A DNA stretch of 64,000 nucleotides from Brevibacillus sp. DP1.3A (GCF_013284245.2 NZ_CP085876.1:3021001-3085000); one strand, 5' to 3'; positions 1 to 9,578 are shown, counted from the first letter of the stretch. Numbers and translations: made by a program. The notes: generated by a model from the letters alone, not told the origin.

Positions 1-544
1 CGTCGACTCTTTGTCTCGAGGCATGCAACAGCGCTTGGGGCTAGCACGTTGTCTCGTACATGATCCGGCCGTGCTGATTTTGGATGAACCCGCGTCAGGA
101 CTGGATCCGAGAGCTCGTATCGAATTGCGCGAAATTATGAAGCAATTACGCGAAATGGGTAAGACGATTATTATCAGCTCCCATGTTTTGCCGGAGCTAG
201 CCGAGTTGTGTGATGATATTGGTGTCATTGAAAAAGGCAGATTAATTGCGTATGGTTCTGTGCATGAGGTCAGCAATCGGGATACAGGACAAAGCCGGAT
301 GCAAGTAAGGGCCCTGCGGAATTTGGACAAAGCGGGACTTCTGTTAGCGAGCTCTCCGTATGTACATCAATTGACAGAATACATGGGAGGCTATCGCTTC
401 TACTTTCAAGGGACGGAGCAACAAAAAGCTGAATTGCTTCAAGAACTGCTGGATGAGCAGGTCGCAGTCGTCTACTATGGCGATTCCAAGAAAGATTTAG
501 AAGACGTCTTCTTAGCGATTACGGAAGGAGTCGGTATGGAGTGA
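1..544 (+). CDS. ABC transporter ATP-binding protein (5' truncated by window edge)
   Basis: This is the C-terminal part of an ABC ATPase; the gene begins before the window. The frame is open from base 2 and shows the ABC signature (LSRGMQQRLGLARCL), Walker B with the catalytic Glu (VLILDEP), the D-loop (SGLDP) and the H-loop His (IIISSHV), so the nucleotide-binding half is intact as far as it is visible. About 100 further residues follow, typical of ABC-2 type exporters of the CcmA/NatA kind. The stop codon overlaps the GTG start of the permease gene (GTGA), which indicates translational coupling in one operon. The exported substrate cannot be told from the sequence. Confidence 0.93.
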   Translation, partial: VDSLSRGMQQRLGLARCLVHDPAVLILDEPASGLDPRARIELREIMKQLREMGKTIIISSHVLPELAELCDDIGVIEKGRLIAYGSVHEVSNRDTGQSRMQVRALRNLDKAGLLLASSPYVHQLTEYMGGYRFYFQGTEQQKAELLQELLDEQVAVVYYGDSKKDLEDVFLAITEGVGME

Positions 545-1407
545 GCGACTTCTTGTTCAATCCTCTTTTGGTCAAAGAAATGCGGGAAAGATTCCGCTCG
601 AGAAAGACCATGCTCATATTAGCGGTTTACTTGTTTGTCATGGGGGGAATACCGATGGGCTTTTTGCTCATGGCCCCCTTAAAGGCCGAATCGTTAGGGG
701 ATAATCGGGATTTGTTTCTGATATCCGCGGGGATACACTACGCGATGATTTGCTTTGTGGCACCTGCACTGACTGCTGGCGCGATCAGTGGAGAGAGAGA
801 ACGCCAAACCTTGCATATTTTGCTGACGACCCAGTTGTCGACGCGCACCATAATTTTGAGCAAGCTCATTACGTCTTTGGCGTTCTCCACGCTGCTCTTG
901 GTTGCATCGATGCCTTTGTACAGTATTGTGATGCTTTACGGAAGCGTCTCCCCGGAACAAATGGCGCAGCTCGTCCTGTTTCTCGCGGTGAATATGTTTT
1001 TTCTCGGGTCGTTGGGGTTGTTCTGCTCCACCTGGATTAAACGAACGTCGATCTCGACGGTCACCACATACGGCATTGCCTTCTTTTTTGTAGTAGGTAC
1101 TGGCTTGCTGTTCTTTTTCATCGGTGAGTCCTTGCAACAGACGTATCCAGAACGGTACGTCAATTCGGATGTATGGAACATGTATGAGCTGCAGATGCTG
1201 GCAGGGACGAACCCTATCATCGTGTTGTTCGATATTTTAGGCGAGTCATTCGATCAATCCGATGACATCAGTTTTGCGCCGTGGTTGTTTTTCTCATGTG
1301 TGTACGTGGTTCTTTCCTTTGTACTCGTCATCTGGAGCGCTTATTTGCTAAAACCAATCCGCCGAAAATGGTGGAGTTGGAAGAAACGACCTGTTCGTGT
1401 ACAATGA
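541..1407 (+). CDS. ABC-2 type transporter permease
   Basis: This is a 288-residue integral membrane protein and the partner of the ATPase it overlaps by four bases (GTG start). The N-terminus has the usual cytoplasmic amphipathic stretch of ABC-2 permeases (NPLLVKEMRERFRSRK). About six hydrophobic segments follow, near residues 25-45, 62-82, 108-130, 140-165, 172-195 and 255-278. The motif ISGERERQTLHILL after the second segment is characteristic of NatB/ABC-2 permeases. The protein probably forms the membrane channel of a small-molecule or peptide exporter; the substrate is unknown. Confidence 0.9.
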   Translation: MSDFLFNPLLVKEMRERFRSRKTMLILAVYLFVMGGIPMGFLLMAPLKAESLGDNRDLFLISAGIHYAMICFVAPALTAGAISGERERQTLHILLTTQLSTRTIILSKLITSLAFSTLLLVASMPLYSIVMLYGSVSPEQMAQLVLFLAVNMFFLGSLGLFCSTWIKRTSISTVTTYGIAFFFVVGTGLLFFFIGESLQQTYPERYVNSDVWNMYELQMLAGTNPIIVLFDILGESFDQSDDISFAPWLFFSCVYVVLSFVLVIWSAYLLKPIRRKWWSWKKRPVRVQ

Positions 1408-1438
1408 AAAAGGTGCATGGGAAAAGGGAGGTTTTTTT

Positions 1439-1609
1439 GTGAGCGATCAAGATGTACAGATCATTGATTTTGAAGAACTGCTTCGTGCGATTGAGAGCCG
1501 TCTGGCATCTGCAGGGATGTATGTTAAACGCGAAGCGATCGTGACTATACTTCAGGCAGAAGAAGCATTTTTGCTTGAAAAAGGTGTTCTTCAAGAGTAT
1601 AGTGAGTAA
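1439..1609 (+). CDS. small hypothetical protein (56 aa)
   Basis: The GTG start is preceded by AAAGGGAGG seven bases upstream, so it is preferred over the upstream ATG at 1404, which lies inside the permease stop region. The product is acidic, predicted all-helical, and has no membrane segment or signal peptide. A terminator follows directly, so it is the last gene of the ABC transporter transcript. I do not recognise the family. The good ribosome site and the position before a terminator argue that it is real. Confidence 0.65.
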   Translation: MSDQDVQIIDFEELLRAIESRLASAGMYVKREAIVTILQAEEAFLLEKGVLQEYSE

Positions 1610-1615
1610 TCAGCT

Positions 1616-1646
1616 AACAACCTGCCTCAAGTGGTAGGTTGTTTTT
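1616..1646 (+). terminator. Rho-independent terminator of the ABC transporter operon
   Basis: The stem pairs AACAACCTGCC with GGTAGGTTGTT across a six-base loop and is followed by a run of T. It begins six bases after the stop codon of the 56-residue ORF. Confidence 0.85.
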
Positions 1647-1748
1647 CATGGACAGGGAAGGCATAAAGTCATTCGCCTGTTTGCTTCTCCCGGAAAAAAA
1701 CGGTATGATGGAACAGAGTACGAATATCAGCATAAGGACGTGAACACA

Positions 1749-2048
1749 TTGACAGAAGAGAACAAAGACCTAGAATTGGGCGATATCATTACATTGGACG
1801 ATGAAAATGGTGAACCGTTGGGGGATTTCGAAGTATTGGCTATGTTCGACCTGAACGGTAAAGAATATATTGCCTTGGCTGAAGCTGTGGAAGATGAAGA
1901 AAGCGAAGAAGATGAAGAAGTGGATATCTTCGTATTCCAAGTGGACGGCGGCGAAATGGTACCATTGGAAGAGGACGAGGAGAGCACTGTTTACGCGAAG
2001 CTGAACGAAGTGCTGGAAGGCATCGAACTCATTAAAGAAGACAAGTAA
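1749..2048 (+). CDS. DUF1292 family protein
   Basis: This is a small, strongly acidic protein (99 aa) with the DUF1292/YrzB pattern: an N-terminal beta-rich part (DIITLDDENGEPLGDFEVL), a Glu/Asp-rich middle and a C-terminal helix (YAKLNEVLEGIE). Family members in Bacilli are short cytoplasmic proteins of unknown function, often found near yrrK and yrzL. The TTG at 1749 is chosen because TAAGGA lies ten bases upstream. The GTG at 1740, which would add three residues, sits only one base after that site. The gene is monocistronic and a terminator follows. Confidence 0.85.
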   Translation: MTEENKDLELGDIITLDDENGEPLGDFEVLAMFDLNGKEYIALAEAVEDEESEEDEEVDIFVFQVDGGEMVPLEEDEESTVYAKLNEVLEGIELIKEDK

Positions 2049-2066
2049 TCCTGGTATGAATGAAAC

Positions 2067-2106
2067 AAGCCACTGCTGGCGTTAGAACCCAAGCAGTGGC
2101 TTTTTC
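2067..2106 (+). terminator. Rho-independent terminator, possibly bidirectional
   Basis: The perfect ten-base stem AGCCACTGCT / AGCAGTGGCT is followed by five T. It lies between the DUF1292 gene and a convergent gene on the minus strand and could serve both. Confidence 0.85.
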
Positions 2107-2116
2107 TTGCGGTCGA

Positions 2117-2494
2117 TCAGTCATTCATTTTAATAATGTTATCCTTAAGGTCTCGTACAACGAGAAGGCATGTATAATCCGTTTCTTGCAGTTCCCGAAC
2201 CAATGCCGAGCACTCGTCTTTGGTAAGACCTAGCTTTTCGAGACGGGTACGGAGTTCTTTCCCACCATTGTCAAAGAAATGCGCCATACTGTCAATGTGA
2301 CCGACGGCACTTTCAAAGTGGGTACTGTATTTATAAAAATTGTTTCGTTGATTGGAGTGATTTTTATCAGGATTCCATTTCAAAACCCAGATGTCATCAC
2401 TGTTGTATCCGGCAGAATTTAACGCATGAACGTCAGAAGCTAGCTCAGCATCATACTTATGGAATTTGACAAACGGCTTGGTAGCACTGATCAA
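2117..2494 (-). CDS. YflT-like general stress protein (GSP17M domain)
   Basis: This is a 125-residue soluble protein. The segment SDVHALNSAGYNSDDIWVL and the later FFDNGGKELRTRLEKLGLT followed by a short strand (YTCLLVV) match the layout of the heat-induced stress protein YflT/GSP17M: an alpha/beta domain with a glycine-containing turn before a helix and a final beta strand. The start is taken as TTG at 2494 because AAGGGGGGA lies six bases before it. The frame stays open further upstream, but without a ribosome site or a conserved sequence. In Bacillus, YflT belongs to the general stress response; whether that holds here is not visible. The family call is by motif recall and is moderate. Confidence 0.6.
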   Translation of the reverse strand: MISATKPFVKFHKYDAELASDVHALNSAGYNSDDIWVLKWNPDKNHSNQRNNFYKYSTHFESAVGHIDSMAHFFDNGGKELRTRLEKLGLTKDECSALVRELQETDYTCLLVVRDLKDNIIKMND

Positions 2495-2694
2495 AAGTAT
2501 TCCCCCCTTTTTGGCCTCAGGAATCGATGCCTTACTAGGATGCCCAAAGCCAAAGCGCGGATGAATGGAAATACCTGAGGCACAGTTGTGAACGCTACGT
2601 AAGAACAATTGACATATTTTCCTTGATAGTAGCAGGATTTACGCTGATGGGGGAAGAAATAGAGAAAGGGAAACAGATGTTTTGGTTTTTCATT

Positions 2695-2727
2695 TTGACC
2701 AATCTTCACCATTAGTGCTACACTAAT
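2695..2727 (+). promoter_or_regulatory. sigma-A-like promoter overlapped by a palindromic operator
   Basis: TTGACC (2695-2700), an 18-base spacer and TACACT (2719-2724) make a plausible vegetative promoter. The perfect inverted repeat ATTAGTG-cta-CACTAAT (2711-2727) covers the -10 box, the usual place for a repressor site. The next element downstream is a terminator at 2790-2820, so the transcript would be only about 90 bases unless read through into parE. Confidence 0.5.
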
Positions 2728-2789
2728 TAATGGAATATGCATGTCATGTACAGAACGAAATGAGAAACGAGGAATACTGAGAAGAATCG

Positions 2790-2820
2790 GCCATCTCGCT
2801 AGGGGCGAGGTGGCTTTTTT
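2790..2820 (+). terminator. Rho-independent terminator upstream of parE
   Basis: The stem GCCATCTCGC / GCGAGGTGGC has a five-base loop and six T after it. No protein gene on the plus strand precedes it in the 300 bases upstream, so it either ends a short RNA started near 2731 or acts as a leader terminator for parE. Confidence 0.75.
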
Positions 2821-2840
2821 GCCCCATTTTGCTACTGGCG

Positions 2841-2870
2841 TTGAATACTATGGGAACCATACGGTACAAT
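2841..2870 (+). promoter_or_regulatory. Candidate sigma-A promoter of parE-parC
   Basis: TTGAAT (2841-2846) and TACAAT (2865-2870) are 18 bases apart, 155 bases before the chosen parE start. The promoter lies just after the terminator at 2790-2820, which would insulate it from upstream transcription. Confidence 0.5.
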
Positions 2871-3025
2871 AGCGATTAAGTGTTCGCTTTTATTAGGAAA
2901 ACGTTCCTCTCATGGGGATTGAATCATCTCGGCGTTTTTCAAAAAAGGTGAATACGACGCTAGCCATCAGTAAAAAAGGCATGATCGTTTTTCTACGTGT
3001 CCGAAGAGTAGAGGGGAGAGCGCGA

Positions 3026-4996
3026 TTGAAGGAAACAGAAACACAGCAAACACTAACGTACACAGAAGAAGATATTCAGGTCTTAGAAGGCTTGATTGCC
3101 GTTCGAAAGCGGCCTGGAATGTACATCGGCTCCACGGGCTCGCGTGGCCTGCATCATCTGCTGTGGGAAATTGTAGATAACGCCAAAGACGAGTCGCTTG
3201 CCGGCGTTAACGATAGCATCATCGTTACATTGTACAAGGATGGCAGTGTCAGTGTAGAAGACCATGGACGCGGAATTCCAACGGGTATGCACAAAACCGG
3301 CCGACCTGTACCAGAAGTTATTTTTACGACGCTCCATGCCGGTGGTAAATTCGGTGGTGGCGGATATAAAAAAAGTGGTGGCTTGCACGGGGTAGGCTCC
3401 AGTGTCGTTGTGGCCTTGTCCAAATGGCTTGAGGTCGAAATCCACCGGGAAGGCAAAATTCATAAGCAACGCTTTGAATATGTTGTGGATGCAAATGGAA
3501 CCGAGCATGTCGGTAAACCGGTTACCGGTCTTGAAATTACAGGGAACACGAAACGCACAGGAACAACGGTACGTTTTTTGCCGGATGACGCGGTGTTTGG
3601 CAATGCTCGCTTTGACTATGAGACGATTCGTGATCGTTTTCGTGAGACGGCATTCCTTCTGAAAAAGCTGCGCATGGTTTTGATTGACGAGCGCGGACCT
3701 GAAAAGAAACGGGAAGAGTTTTACTTCGAAGATGGCTTGAAATCATACGTTTCTTACTTGAATGAGGGGAAAAATACGCTCCATCCGATCGTTTACTTCG
3801 AAGGGGAAAAGGACAATATCTACGTCGAGTTGGCTTTTCAGTACAATGACGGCTATGCAGAGACACTAGTGTCCTATGTCAACTCAATTGTAACGACGGA
3901 TGGCGGAACTCATGTCACAGGCTTCCGCAACGGTACGACCCGGATCTTTAACGAATTTGCCCGGAAAAAAGGGTACTTGAAAGAAAAGGACCCGAACTTG
4001 ACTGGAAACGATTTGCGGGAAGGTTTCCTCGGTGTATTGTCATTGCAAATGGCTGACGTCCAGTTTGAGTCCCAAACAAAAGACAAGCTGGGGAACGAAG
4101 AAGCACGGGCAATTGTAGAACAGATTGTTTCCGAAAAGCTAGGCTTCTTCCTCGAGGAAAATCCGGAAATAGGCAAGCTGCTGATTGACAAGGCGTTGCG
4201 TTCTGCTGAGATTCGCGAAGAGCTGCGCAAACAACGCGAAGCCCTGCGCGGCGACAAGAAAGGCAAAACCGCGAAAAAGCGCAAATCGATTTCGGAAAAG
4301 TTTACTCCGCCGCAATACAGAGACTCCAAGCGCAATGAGCTCTTCCTCGTCGAGGGGGATTCCGCGGGTGGCTCTGCAAAACAGGCGCGTAATTCAGAGT
4401 TCCAAGCCTTGTTTAGCCTGCGCGGGAAGCCGTTGAACACGGAAAAAGCAAAGCTTTCCGAGGTATTGGCGAATGAAGAGTTCCGCACGATCCTAGAGGT
4501 GCTTGAAACCGATATTGGCGAAGAGTTTTCCATCGAAAACTGTGCATTTGACAAAGTGATCATCATGTCTGACGCGGACGTTGACGGCTCGCACATTCAA
4601 ACGCTGCTACTGACCTTCTTCTTCCGCTACATGCGCCCGATGATTGCAGCAGGTCACTTGTATATTGCCCAACCGCCTTTGTATCAGGTGAAAAAGCAGA
4701 GCAAAGGCAAGCAGACAGAGGGGATTTACTGTTGGAGCGATTACGAGCTGGAACAGGCGTTGAAAAAGGCTGGACGCGGTGCTGAAGTACAGCGCTACAA
4801 AGGATTGGGTGAGATGAACGCCGATCAGCTCTGGGAAACAACCATGGACCCTGAGACGCGCAAGCTCATTAAGGTTGAACTGGAAGACCTCGCTCACTGT
4901 GAGAAGCTGGTAACCGTTTTGATGGGTGACAAAGTCCCACCTCGGCGTGAGTGGATCGAGAACCACGTCACCTTTGAAGTGGGGGAGGATGAATAA
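3026..4996 (+). CDS. parE: DNA topoisomerase IV subunit B
   Basis: This is the ATPase subunit of topoisomerase IV, which decatenates sister chromosomes together with ParC. It shows the GHKL ATP-binding motifs ([27 protein letters not shown]), the transducer domain and the C-terminal TOPRIM motifs ([39 protein letters not shown]). TTG at 3026 is taken as start because GAGGGGAG precedes it by eight bases and the product then has 656 residues, the normal ParE length. The frame is open for 38 more codons upstream (to 2912), but that stretch looks non-conserved. ParE is preferred over GyrB because parC follows two bases after the stop, and gyrB would be expected near dnaA/recF. Confidence 0.95.
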   Translation: MKETETQQTLTYTEEDIQVLEGLIAVRKRPGMYIGSTGSRGLHHLLWEIVDNAKDESLAGVNDSIIVTLYKDGSVSVEDHGRGIPTGMHKTGRPVPEVIFTTLHAGGKFGGGGYKKSGGLHGVGSSVVVALSKWLEVEIHREGKIHKQRFEYVVDANGTEHVGKPVTGLEITGNTKRTGTTVRFLPDDAVFGNARFDYETIRDRFRETAFLLKKLRMVLIDERGPEKKREEFYFEDGLKSYVSYLNEGKNTLHPIVYFEGEKDNIYVELAFQYNDGYAETLVSYVNSIVTTDGGTHVTGFRNGTTRIFNEFARKKGYLKEKDPNLTGNDLREGFLGVLSLQMADVQFESQTKDKLGNEEARAIVEQIVSEKLGFFLEENPEIGKLLIDKALRSAEIREELRKQREALRGDKKGKTAKKRKSISEKFTPPQYRDSKRNELFLVEGDSAGGSAKQARNSEFQALFSLRGKPLNTEKAKLSEVLANEEFRTILEVLETDIGEEFSIENCAFDKVIIMSDADVDGSHIQTLLLTFFFRYMRPMIAAGHLYIAQPPLYQVKKQSKGKQTEGIYCWSDYELEQALKKAGRGAEVQRYKGLGEMNADQLWETTMDPETRKLIKVELEDLAHCEKLVTVLMGDKVPPRREWIENHVTFEVGEDE

Positions 4997-4998
4997 GC

Positions 4999-7542
4999 AT
5001 GCTGTCCAATCAAGTTATTAATCAGAGCTTCGCGGAGATTATGGGAAAGCGCTTCGGGGACTATGCCAACCTGGTTATTCTCTCACGCGCGATCCCTGAT
5101 GCTCGCGATGGACTAAAACCGGTACAGCGCCGTATTTTGTATGCCATGTACCAAGAAGGCAATACGAACGATAAACCATACCGGAAATCAGCGAAAACAG
5201 TCGGGTACGTGATGGGTACCTATCACCCGCACGGTGACTCGGCGATTTACGAAACGATGGTGAGGATGGCGCAATGGTGGAAAATGCGTCAGGTGCTCAT
5301 TCAAGGCCACGGAAACTTTGGTAGCTTGGACGCAGACCCGCCAGCCGCTATGCGTTATACCGAATCCAGATTGTCGGCATTGGCCAATGAGCTACTGCGC
5401 GATATTGAAAAGGATACGGTTACATTTATCCCGAACTACGACAACTCCGCTCAACAACCGGCAGTATTGCCTTCACGGTTTCCCAATCTACTCGTGAATG
5501 GCGCTGCCGGGATCGCGGTTGGTTTTGCAACGGACATCCCTACTCACAATTTGGGCGAAGTCATCGATGCGGCTGTTGCCCAAATGAAGAACCCGAATAT
5601 CTCGCTGGATGAGCTGATGCAGCACGTCAAAGGTCCGGATTTTCCGACAGGCGGCATTGTCCAAGGGCTGTCCGGAATTCGCAAGGCGTTTGAGACAGGC
5701 CGTGGTCAATTCATCATTCGCGGGAAGACCCATGTAGAGGAGCCAAAAGGCGGCAAGATCAAAAAAATCGTCGTTTCTGAAATTCCTTACGAAGTGGTCA
5801 AGTCGAAGCTCGTTGGTCAAATCGATGAGCTCGTAATGGATCGCAAAATCGAGGGAGCACTGGCGGTGCGCGATGAAACCGGTCGCAAAGAGGCCGAGCA
5901 GAAAAAAGTTCGTATCGTAGTGGATATTCGCAAGGAAGCGGATGAGCAGGCGATTCTCAACTACCTGTACAAAAATACGGATCTGCAAATCTATTACAAT
6001 TACAACATGAACGTGATTCATGAGGGGACCATCCGCCAGATGGGACTCAAGGCTTTATTGGGGGCGTACATCGACCACCAAAAAGAAGTCGTCACGAATC
6101 GCTGTCAATTTGATCTGAATCGAAAGCAAAGCCGCGAGCATATCGTGGAAGGCTTGATTCGCGCCAAGTCCATTTTGCGTCAGATCGTCGATACGATTAT
6201 GGATTCGGAAGACCGTGCAGATGCCAAGAAAAACATCATGGAGAAATACGGCTTCACCGAAAACCAAGCAGATGCGATCTTGAGCATTCAGCTCGCTTCC
6301 TTGACACGTTTGGATATCGTCAAGCTGGAAAAAGAATTGGCTACGCTGGCAAAAGAAATCGAGGAGCTGAAGTCGATTTTGGCGAGCGAGAAAAAGCTGA
6401 TTCAAGTCATTACAGGCGAACTGAACGAGATCAAGAAAAAATACGCAGAAGAGCGCCTGACAGAAATCCAGGGTGAGATCGAGGAAATTAAAATCGATAT
6501 TGCGATGCAAATCAATGCAGAGGATTGCATCGTAACCCTCACAAACGAAGGATATATCAAGCGGACGAGTCCGCGCTCCTTCAAATCAGTGGGGGGAACG
6601 TTGGAGACATGTGGGGTAAAAGAAGGAGACCGTGTCCGTTATTTCATGGAGACCAATACGTCTCACACTGCTCTCTTCTTTACTCAGGACGGTAAATACT
6701 TTGCTACACTGGTCAACGCCTTCCCGGACGATAAGTGGAAGGATATCGGTTCCGCCCTCGTCAACATCATCCCGTTGGAGAAGAATCAGCGGATCGTTGG
6801 CTTTACGATCGTAGAAACCTTCAAACAACCGCTGTATGTGTACCATGTAAGTAAAAATGGTTTGATGAAAAAGACGGCGTTGTCCGAATACGAAACGAAT
6901 CGTTCCAGTGCGTTGGTAGCTGCGAAGCTGAAAGCAGACGATGACGAGTTTGTGAATGTATTTGTGGCTGACGAAGCTGGGGCGATACTCGGTGCTACGA
7001 AAGATGGCATGGGCATTCGATTCCATCGCAGTGAAGTCAGCGCAACGGGTAGAGCGTCGAGCGGGGTAAAAGCAATCGCACTTGCTCCTGGTGACGATGT
7101 CATCACGATGCTACCGATTGAGGAAGTCGATTCTCGTGCCTTTAGCTTGTTGACGGCTGAAGGGGTTGTAAAACGCACAGCAATTGCTGCGATCCCACTC
7201 CAGGCTCGCGCAGGAAAAGGCGTACAGTTGATTCGTAAACGAAAAAATAATCCGCATGAGCTTGTTGCGATGTTCATCGAGGAAACAGTTTATACTTGGA
7301 CGTCGCAGAACGAATGGACCCTTGTCGAGACAGAGCAAGTGATCGTCAACGAGCAAGGTGGCATCGGCCGACAACTGGTGGAGGGTGGGGTAAAAGCAGT
7401 TGCTTTTGAAACCATTTTGCCGACAGATGAACCGAAGGACGAAGCGACTGCAAAAGGCTCAGGAGACGGAGCTGGCACAGCAAGCCAACAGAAAAGGCCT
7501 AATGCCCAGGCCAACCTGTTCGATGGAGATCATCGTGAATAA
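4999..7542 (+). CDS. parC: DNA topoisomerase IV subunit A
   Basis: This 847-residue DNA-cleaving subunit pairs with the adjacent ParE. The winged-helix/tower region carries the QRRILYAM and [11 protein letters not shown] motifs, and the catalytic Tyr lies in AAMRYTE. A long coiled coil follows around residues 430-490 ([20 protein letters not shown]). The C-terminal beta-pinwheel repeats carry degenerate blades ([29 protein letters not shown]) but no GyrA-type GQRGGKG box, as expected for ParC. The start is ATG with GGGGGAGG nine bases upstream, two bases after the parE stop. The last 30 residues are a low-complexity tail. Confidence 0.95.
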   Translation: MLSNQVINQSFAEIMGKRFGDYANLVILSRAIPDARDGLKPVQRRILYAMYQEGNTNDKPYRKSAKTVGYVMGTYHPHGDSAIYETMVRMAQWWKMRQVLIQGHGNFGSLDADPPAAMRYTESRLSALANELLRDIEKDTVTFIPNYDNSAQQPAVLPSRFPNLLVNGAAGIAVGFATDIPTHNLGEVIDAAVAQMKNPNISLDELMQHVKGPDFPTGGIVQGLSGIRKAFETGRGQFIIRGKTHVEEPKGGKIKKIVVSEIPYEVVKSKLVGQIDELVMDRKIEGALAVRDETGRKEAEQKKVRIVVDIRKEADEQAILNYLYKNTDLQIYYNYNMNVIHEGTIRQMGLKALLGAYIDHQKEVVTNRCQFDLNRKQSREHIVEGLIRAKSILRQIVDTIMDSEDRADAKKNIMEKYGFTENQADAILSIQLASLTRLDIVKLEKELATLAKEIEELKSILASEKKLIQVITGELNEIKKKYAEERLTEIQGEIEEIKIDIAMQINAEDCIVTLTNEGYIKRTSPRSFKSVGGTLETCGVKEGDRVRYFMETNTSHTALFFTQDGKYFATLVNAFPDDKWKDIGSALVNIIPLEKNQRIVGFTIVETFKQPLYVYHVSKNGLMKKTALSEYETNRSSALVAAKLKADDDEFVNVFVADEAGAILGATKDGMGIRFHRSEVSATGRASSGVKAIALAPGDDVITMLPIEEVDSRAFSLLTAEGVVKRTAIAAIPLQARAGKGVQLIRKRKNNPHELVAMFIEETVYTWTSQNEWTLVETEQVIVNEQGGIGRQLVEGGVKAVAFETILPTDEPKDEATAKGSGDGAGTASQQKRPNAQANLFDGDHRE

Positions 7543-7558
7543 AAGGAATGATGAATAG

Positions 7559-7879
7559 ATGGCGTTTGAAGCCTTTGTTTCACCGCTAAGCTGGCAGCAG
7601 GTTTCTCTGCTCCTTGATACTGTGCAATATTTCGAAGACGCGCCGAAACTGCTCTCTCTTCCACAAGAGCAAGGAGCAAGTGTGCCTGTGCCGATTACGT
7701 CAGACACATTGAAGACGATGCTTGGTTGTCTGGACGAAGAGGAAGCATTTAGCCGCAAAGCTTTTTCATTGAGTTGGGAAGTAGCTGAGGACGAAGGGAG
7801 TGGCTATCTCGTTGTCGAGCTCCCGAATGGAGACATCGTGAGACAGCCAGCCGTTCTATCCGCTTTTTCTCCGGTTTAA
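7559..7879 (+). CDS. hypothetical protein (106 aa)
   Basis: This is a small soluble acidic protein starting 16 bases after parC, with AAAGGA ten bases before its ATG, so it is probably the last gene of the parEC transcript. A strong terminator follows within ten bases. The sequence has an amphipathic N-terminal half and a C-terminal beta-like stretch (GYLVVELPNGDIV). I do not recognise the family and see no catalytic motif. Confidence 0.7.
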   Translation: MAFEAFVSPLSWQQVSLLLDTVQYFEDAPKLLSLPQEQGASVPVPITSDTLKTMLGCLDEEEAFSRKAFSLSWEVAEDEGSGYLVVELPNGDIVRQPAVLSAFSPV

Positions 7880-7884
7880 CAAAT

Positions 7885-7947
7885 AAACGCTTTGGTGACG
7901 CGCTTGCATTCATGACAGGATGTGAGCGGCTTGCCAAAGCGTTTTTT
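7885..7947 (+). terminator. Terminator of the parE-parC transcript
   Basis: AACGCTTTGG (7886-7895) pairs perfectly with CCAAAGCGTT (7934-7943), followed by T. The loop is long (38 bases), so this is a less compact terminator than others in the window. Confidence 0.65.
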
Positions 7948-8014
7948 GCATATAAAAAGATTGCCAGCGAATTGGAGTATATGATACAGTTTGAACACGA
8001 GTTGTTGCGTAATA

Positions 8015-8030
8015 AAGTTAGTAACTTACT
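8015..8030 (+). promoter_or_regulatory. Candidate operator of the nitroreductase gene
   Basis: Two overlapping palindromes, AAGTTA-G-TAACTT (8015-8027) and AGTAA-C-TTACT (8020-8030), lie 34-49 bases before the nitroreductase start codon. Nitroreductases of the YodC type in Bacillus are controlled by HxlR/DUF24 repressors that recognise TTACT/AGTAA half-sites, so this is a reasonable repressor site. No regulator gene is adjacent. Confidence 0.4.
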
Positions 8031-8063
8031 GAATTGGCATACTTACCACTGGGGGATAGAATC

Positions 8064-8711
8064 ATGGAAAAAGTCATCGATCAAAAGGCTTTTATGGACG
8101 TCATTCGGGAGCGTCGTTCCGTACGTCATTACGATCCAACAGCAAAAATCTCACGGGATGAACTCAAGGAAATGTTGAGAGAAGCGACTTTGGCACCTTC
8201 CAGCTCCAATCTCCAGCCATGGCGGTTTTTGATTATCGATGAACAGCCATTGAAAGAGAAGCTGCTCCCCATCGCATTTAACCAAAAGCAGGTGGTAGAG
8301 GCTGCGGCGATTATTGCAGTCCTGGCTGATTATGAGGGCTACAAGCAAGCCGGGAGCATTTACAAAAAAGCGGTAGAAGCAGGCTACATGACAGAGGAAG
8401 TAAAAGCTACACTCATCGACAACATTAACAAGCGTTATGAGAATCGGGATCGAGCAATCATCAAGGAAATTGCTTTGGTAGACGGAGGTCTCGTCTCGAT
8501 GCAATTGATGCTCGTTGCCAAGGCAAGAGGGTATGACACGGTGCCAATGGGAGGCTATAACAGCGAGAAATTTAAGGAAGCTTTCCAAATCCCAGAACAA
8601 TATGAAACGGTCATGTTGATTGCAGTCGGCAAGGCGGCAGAGCCTGGTCATCCGACTACTCGCCTGGATGTAGACGAGATTACGTTCTGGAATGAGATGC
8701 CGAGTAAATAA
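8064..8711 (+). CDS. nitroreductase family protein (FMN-dependent NAD(P)H oxidoreductase)
   Basis: This 215-residue protein belongs to the nitroreductase fold. The N-terminal motif RRSVRHYDP and the FMN-contacting APSSSNLQPW are diagnostic, and near residue 160 there is a GYDTVPMGGY segment. Such enzymes are homodimeric flavoproteins that reduce quinones or nitro compounds with NAD(P)H; the sequence is closest in style to Bacillus YodC/MhqN. The ATG at 8064 with GGGGG eight bases upstream is chosen over an open TTG at 8034. The gene stands alone between two terminators, with an operator-like palindrome just upstream, which suggests induction by electrophile stress. Confidence 0.88.
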   Translation: MEKVIDQKAFMDVIRERRSVRHYDPTAKISRDELKEMLREATLAPSSSNLQPWRFLIIDEQPLKEKLLPIAFNQKQVVEAAAIIAVLADYEGYKQAGSIYKKAVEAGYMTEEVKATLIDNINKRYENRDRAIIKEIALVDGGLVSMQLMLVAKARGYDTVPMGGYNSEKFKEAFQIPEQYETVMLIAVGKAAEPGHPTTRLDVDEITFWNEMPSK

Positions 8712-8728
8712 GCATGGAGAAATGGAAT

Positions 8729-8766
8729 AGCCTTGGCCTGATAGGATTTTGGGCCTGGGCTTTTTT
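8729..8766 (+). terminator. Terminator of the nitroreductase gene
   Basis: AGCC-TT-GGCC pairs with GGCC-TG-GGCT around a short loop, and six T follow. Confidence 0.75.
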
Positions 8767-8884
8767 CACGTTTGCAAGCTTTCGAGGGCCAGACATGCTG
8801 GCAATCAGGTGAAATGGGGCGTACAATAGGGAGACACGACAGTAACGAAAGAGAAGCCGCAGACGAGCGAAAGAAGGGTGTAGG

Positions 8885-9565
8885 ATGAAAAGATTGTTGG
8901 CAATCAGCGATATTCATGGGGAATTGGAGAAACTGGAATCGTTGATGGAGCAAGTTCAGTACGATCCACAAAACGATCAATTGATCCTGCTAGGTGATTA
9001 TGTAGACCGTGGACCAGAGTCGAAAGGAGTCGTCGACAAGGTAAAACAGCTCCATGCAGAAGGGGCAATCGTGTTGATGGGCAATCATGATCATATGATG
9101 GTTAAGTCATTCGACCAAGACCCTGTCTTTATCGAACGATGGTTCCGAAACGGCGCACAAAAGACGTTGGCGAGCTATGGTCATGCCGCAGCAGATACGG
9201 AGTCTGGCGCACCGGAGGCCTTGGAAATCACTTCTTCAGTCAAAGAGCATCTGGAATTTTTGGCTGGCTTGGACTGCTATTATGAAACCGATGATTATAT
9301 TTTTGTTCACGGGGGTGTACATCCCGAGACTCCGGTTGCAGAGACTGACCCGTACCTGCTGATGTGGATACGTGATGAATTCCATAAAGGTTACCAGGGT
9401 GAGAAGACTGTTGTTTTTGGTCACACGCCAACCAGTTCTTTGCACGGTAAACATGATGTGTTTTACGGTGAAAATAAAATCATCGGCATTGACGGAGGTG
9501 CCGTATTCGGCGGTCGTCTGCATTGCTTGGAGCTGCCCAGCCGAAAGGTTTACTCGGTAGAGTAA
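8885..9565 (+). CDS. PPP-family metallophosphatase (Ser/Thr phosphatase or diadenosine tetraphosphatase-like)
   Basis: This 226-residue protein has the complete PPP metal-binding signature: SDIHG near residue 8, GDYVDRGP near 37, GNHDHM near 66, a His in FVHGGVHP near 140 and the final GHTP near 180. The enzyme is a cytoplasmic two-metal phosphoesterase. Bacterial relatives include the phosphoprotein phosphatases PrpA/PrpE and symmetrical Ap4A hydrolases, and the sequence alone does not separate these. ATG is preceded by AAGGGTGTAGG. It is transcribed alone and ends at a clear terminator. Confidence 0.88.
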   Translation: MKRLLAISDIHGELEKLESLMEQVQYDPQNDQLILLGDYVDRGPESKGVVDKVKQLHAEGAIVLMGNHDHMMVKSFDQDPVFIERWFRNGAQKTLASYGHAAADTESGAPEALEITSSVKEHLEFLAGLDCYYETDDYIFVHGGVHPETPVAETDPYLLMWIRDEFHKGYQGEKTVVFGHTPTSSLHGKHDVFYGENKIIGIDGGAVFGGRLHCLELPSRKVYSVE

Positions 9566-9578
9566 TAGAACAAGAACG

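Noticed and set aside
2540..2600. Sigma-B-like promoter (GTTCAC ... AGGTAT) before the YflT-like gene on the minus strand
   Set aside because: The spacer is 11 bases, shorter than usual, and the -35 box is weak; sigma-B may not exist in this genus.
2912..3025. Longer parE reading frame starting at 2912
   Set aside because: The extra 38 residues are not ParE-like, and the TTG at 3026 has a good ribosome site and gives the normal protein length.
3026..7542. gyrB-gyrA instead of parE-parC
   Set aside because: The GyrA-specific GQRGGKG box is absent from the C-terminal domain, and the B subunit lies directly before the A subunit with no recF/dnaA neighbours.
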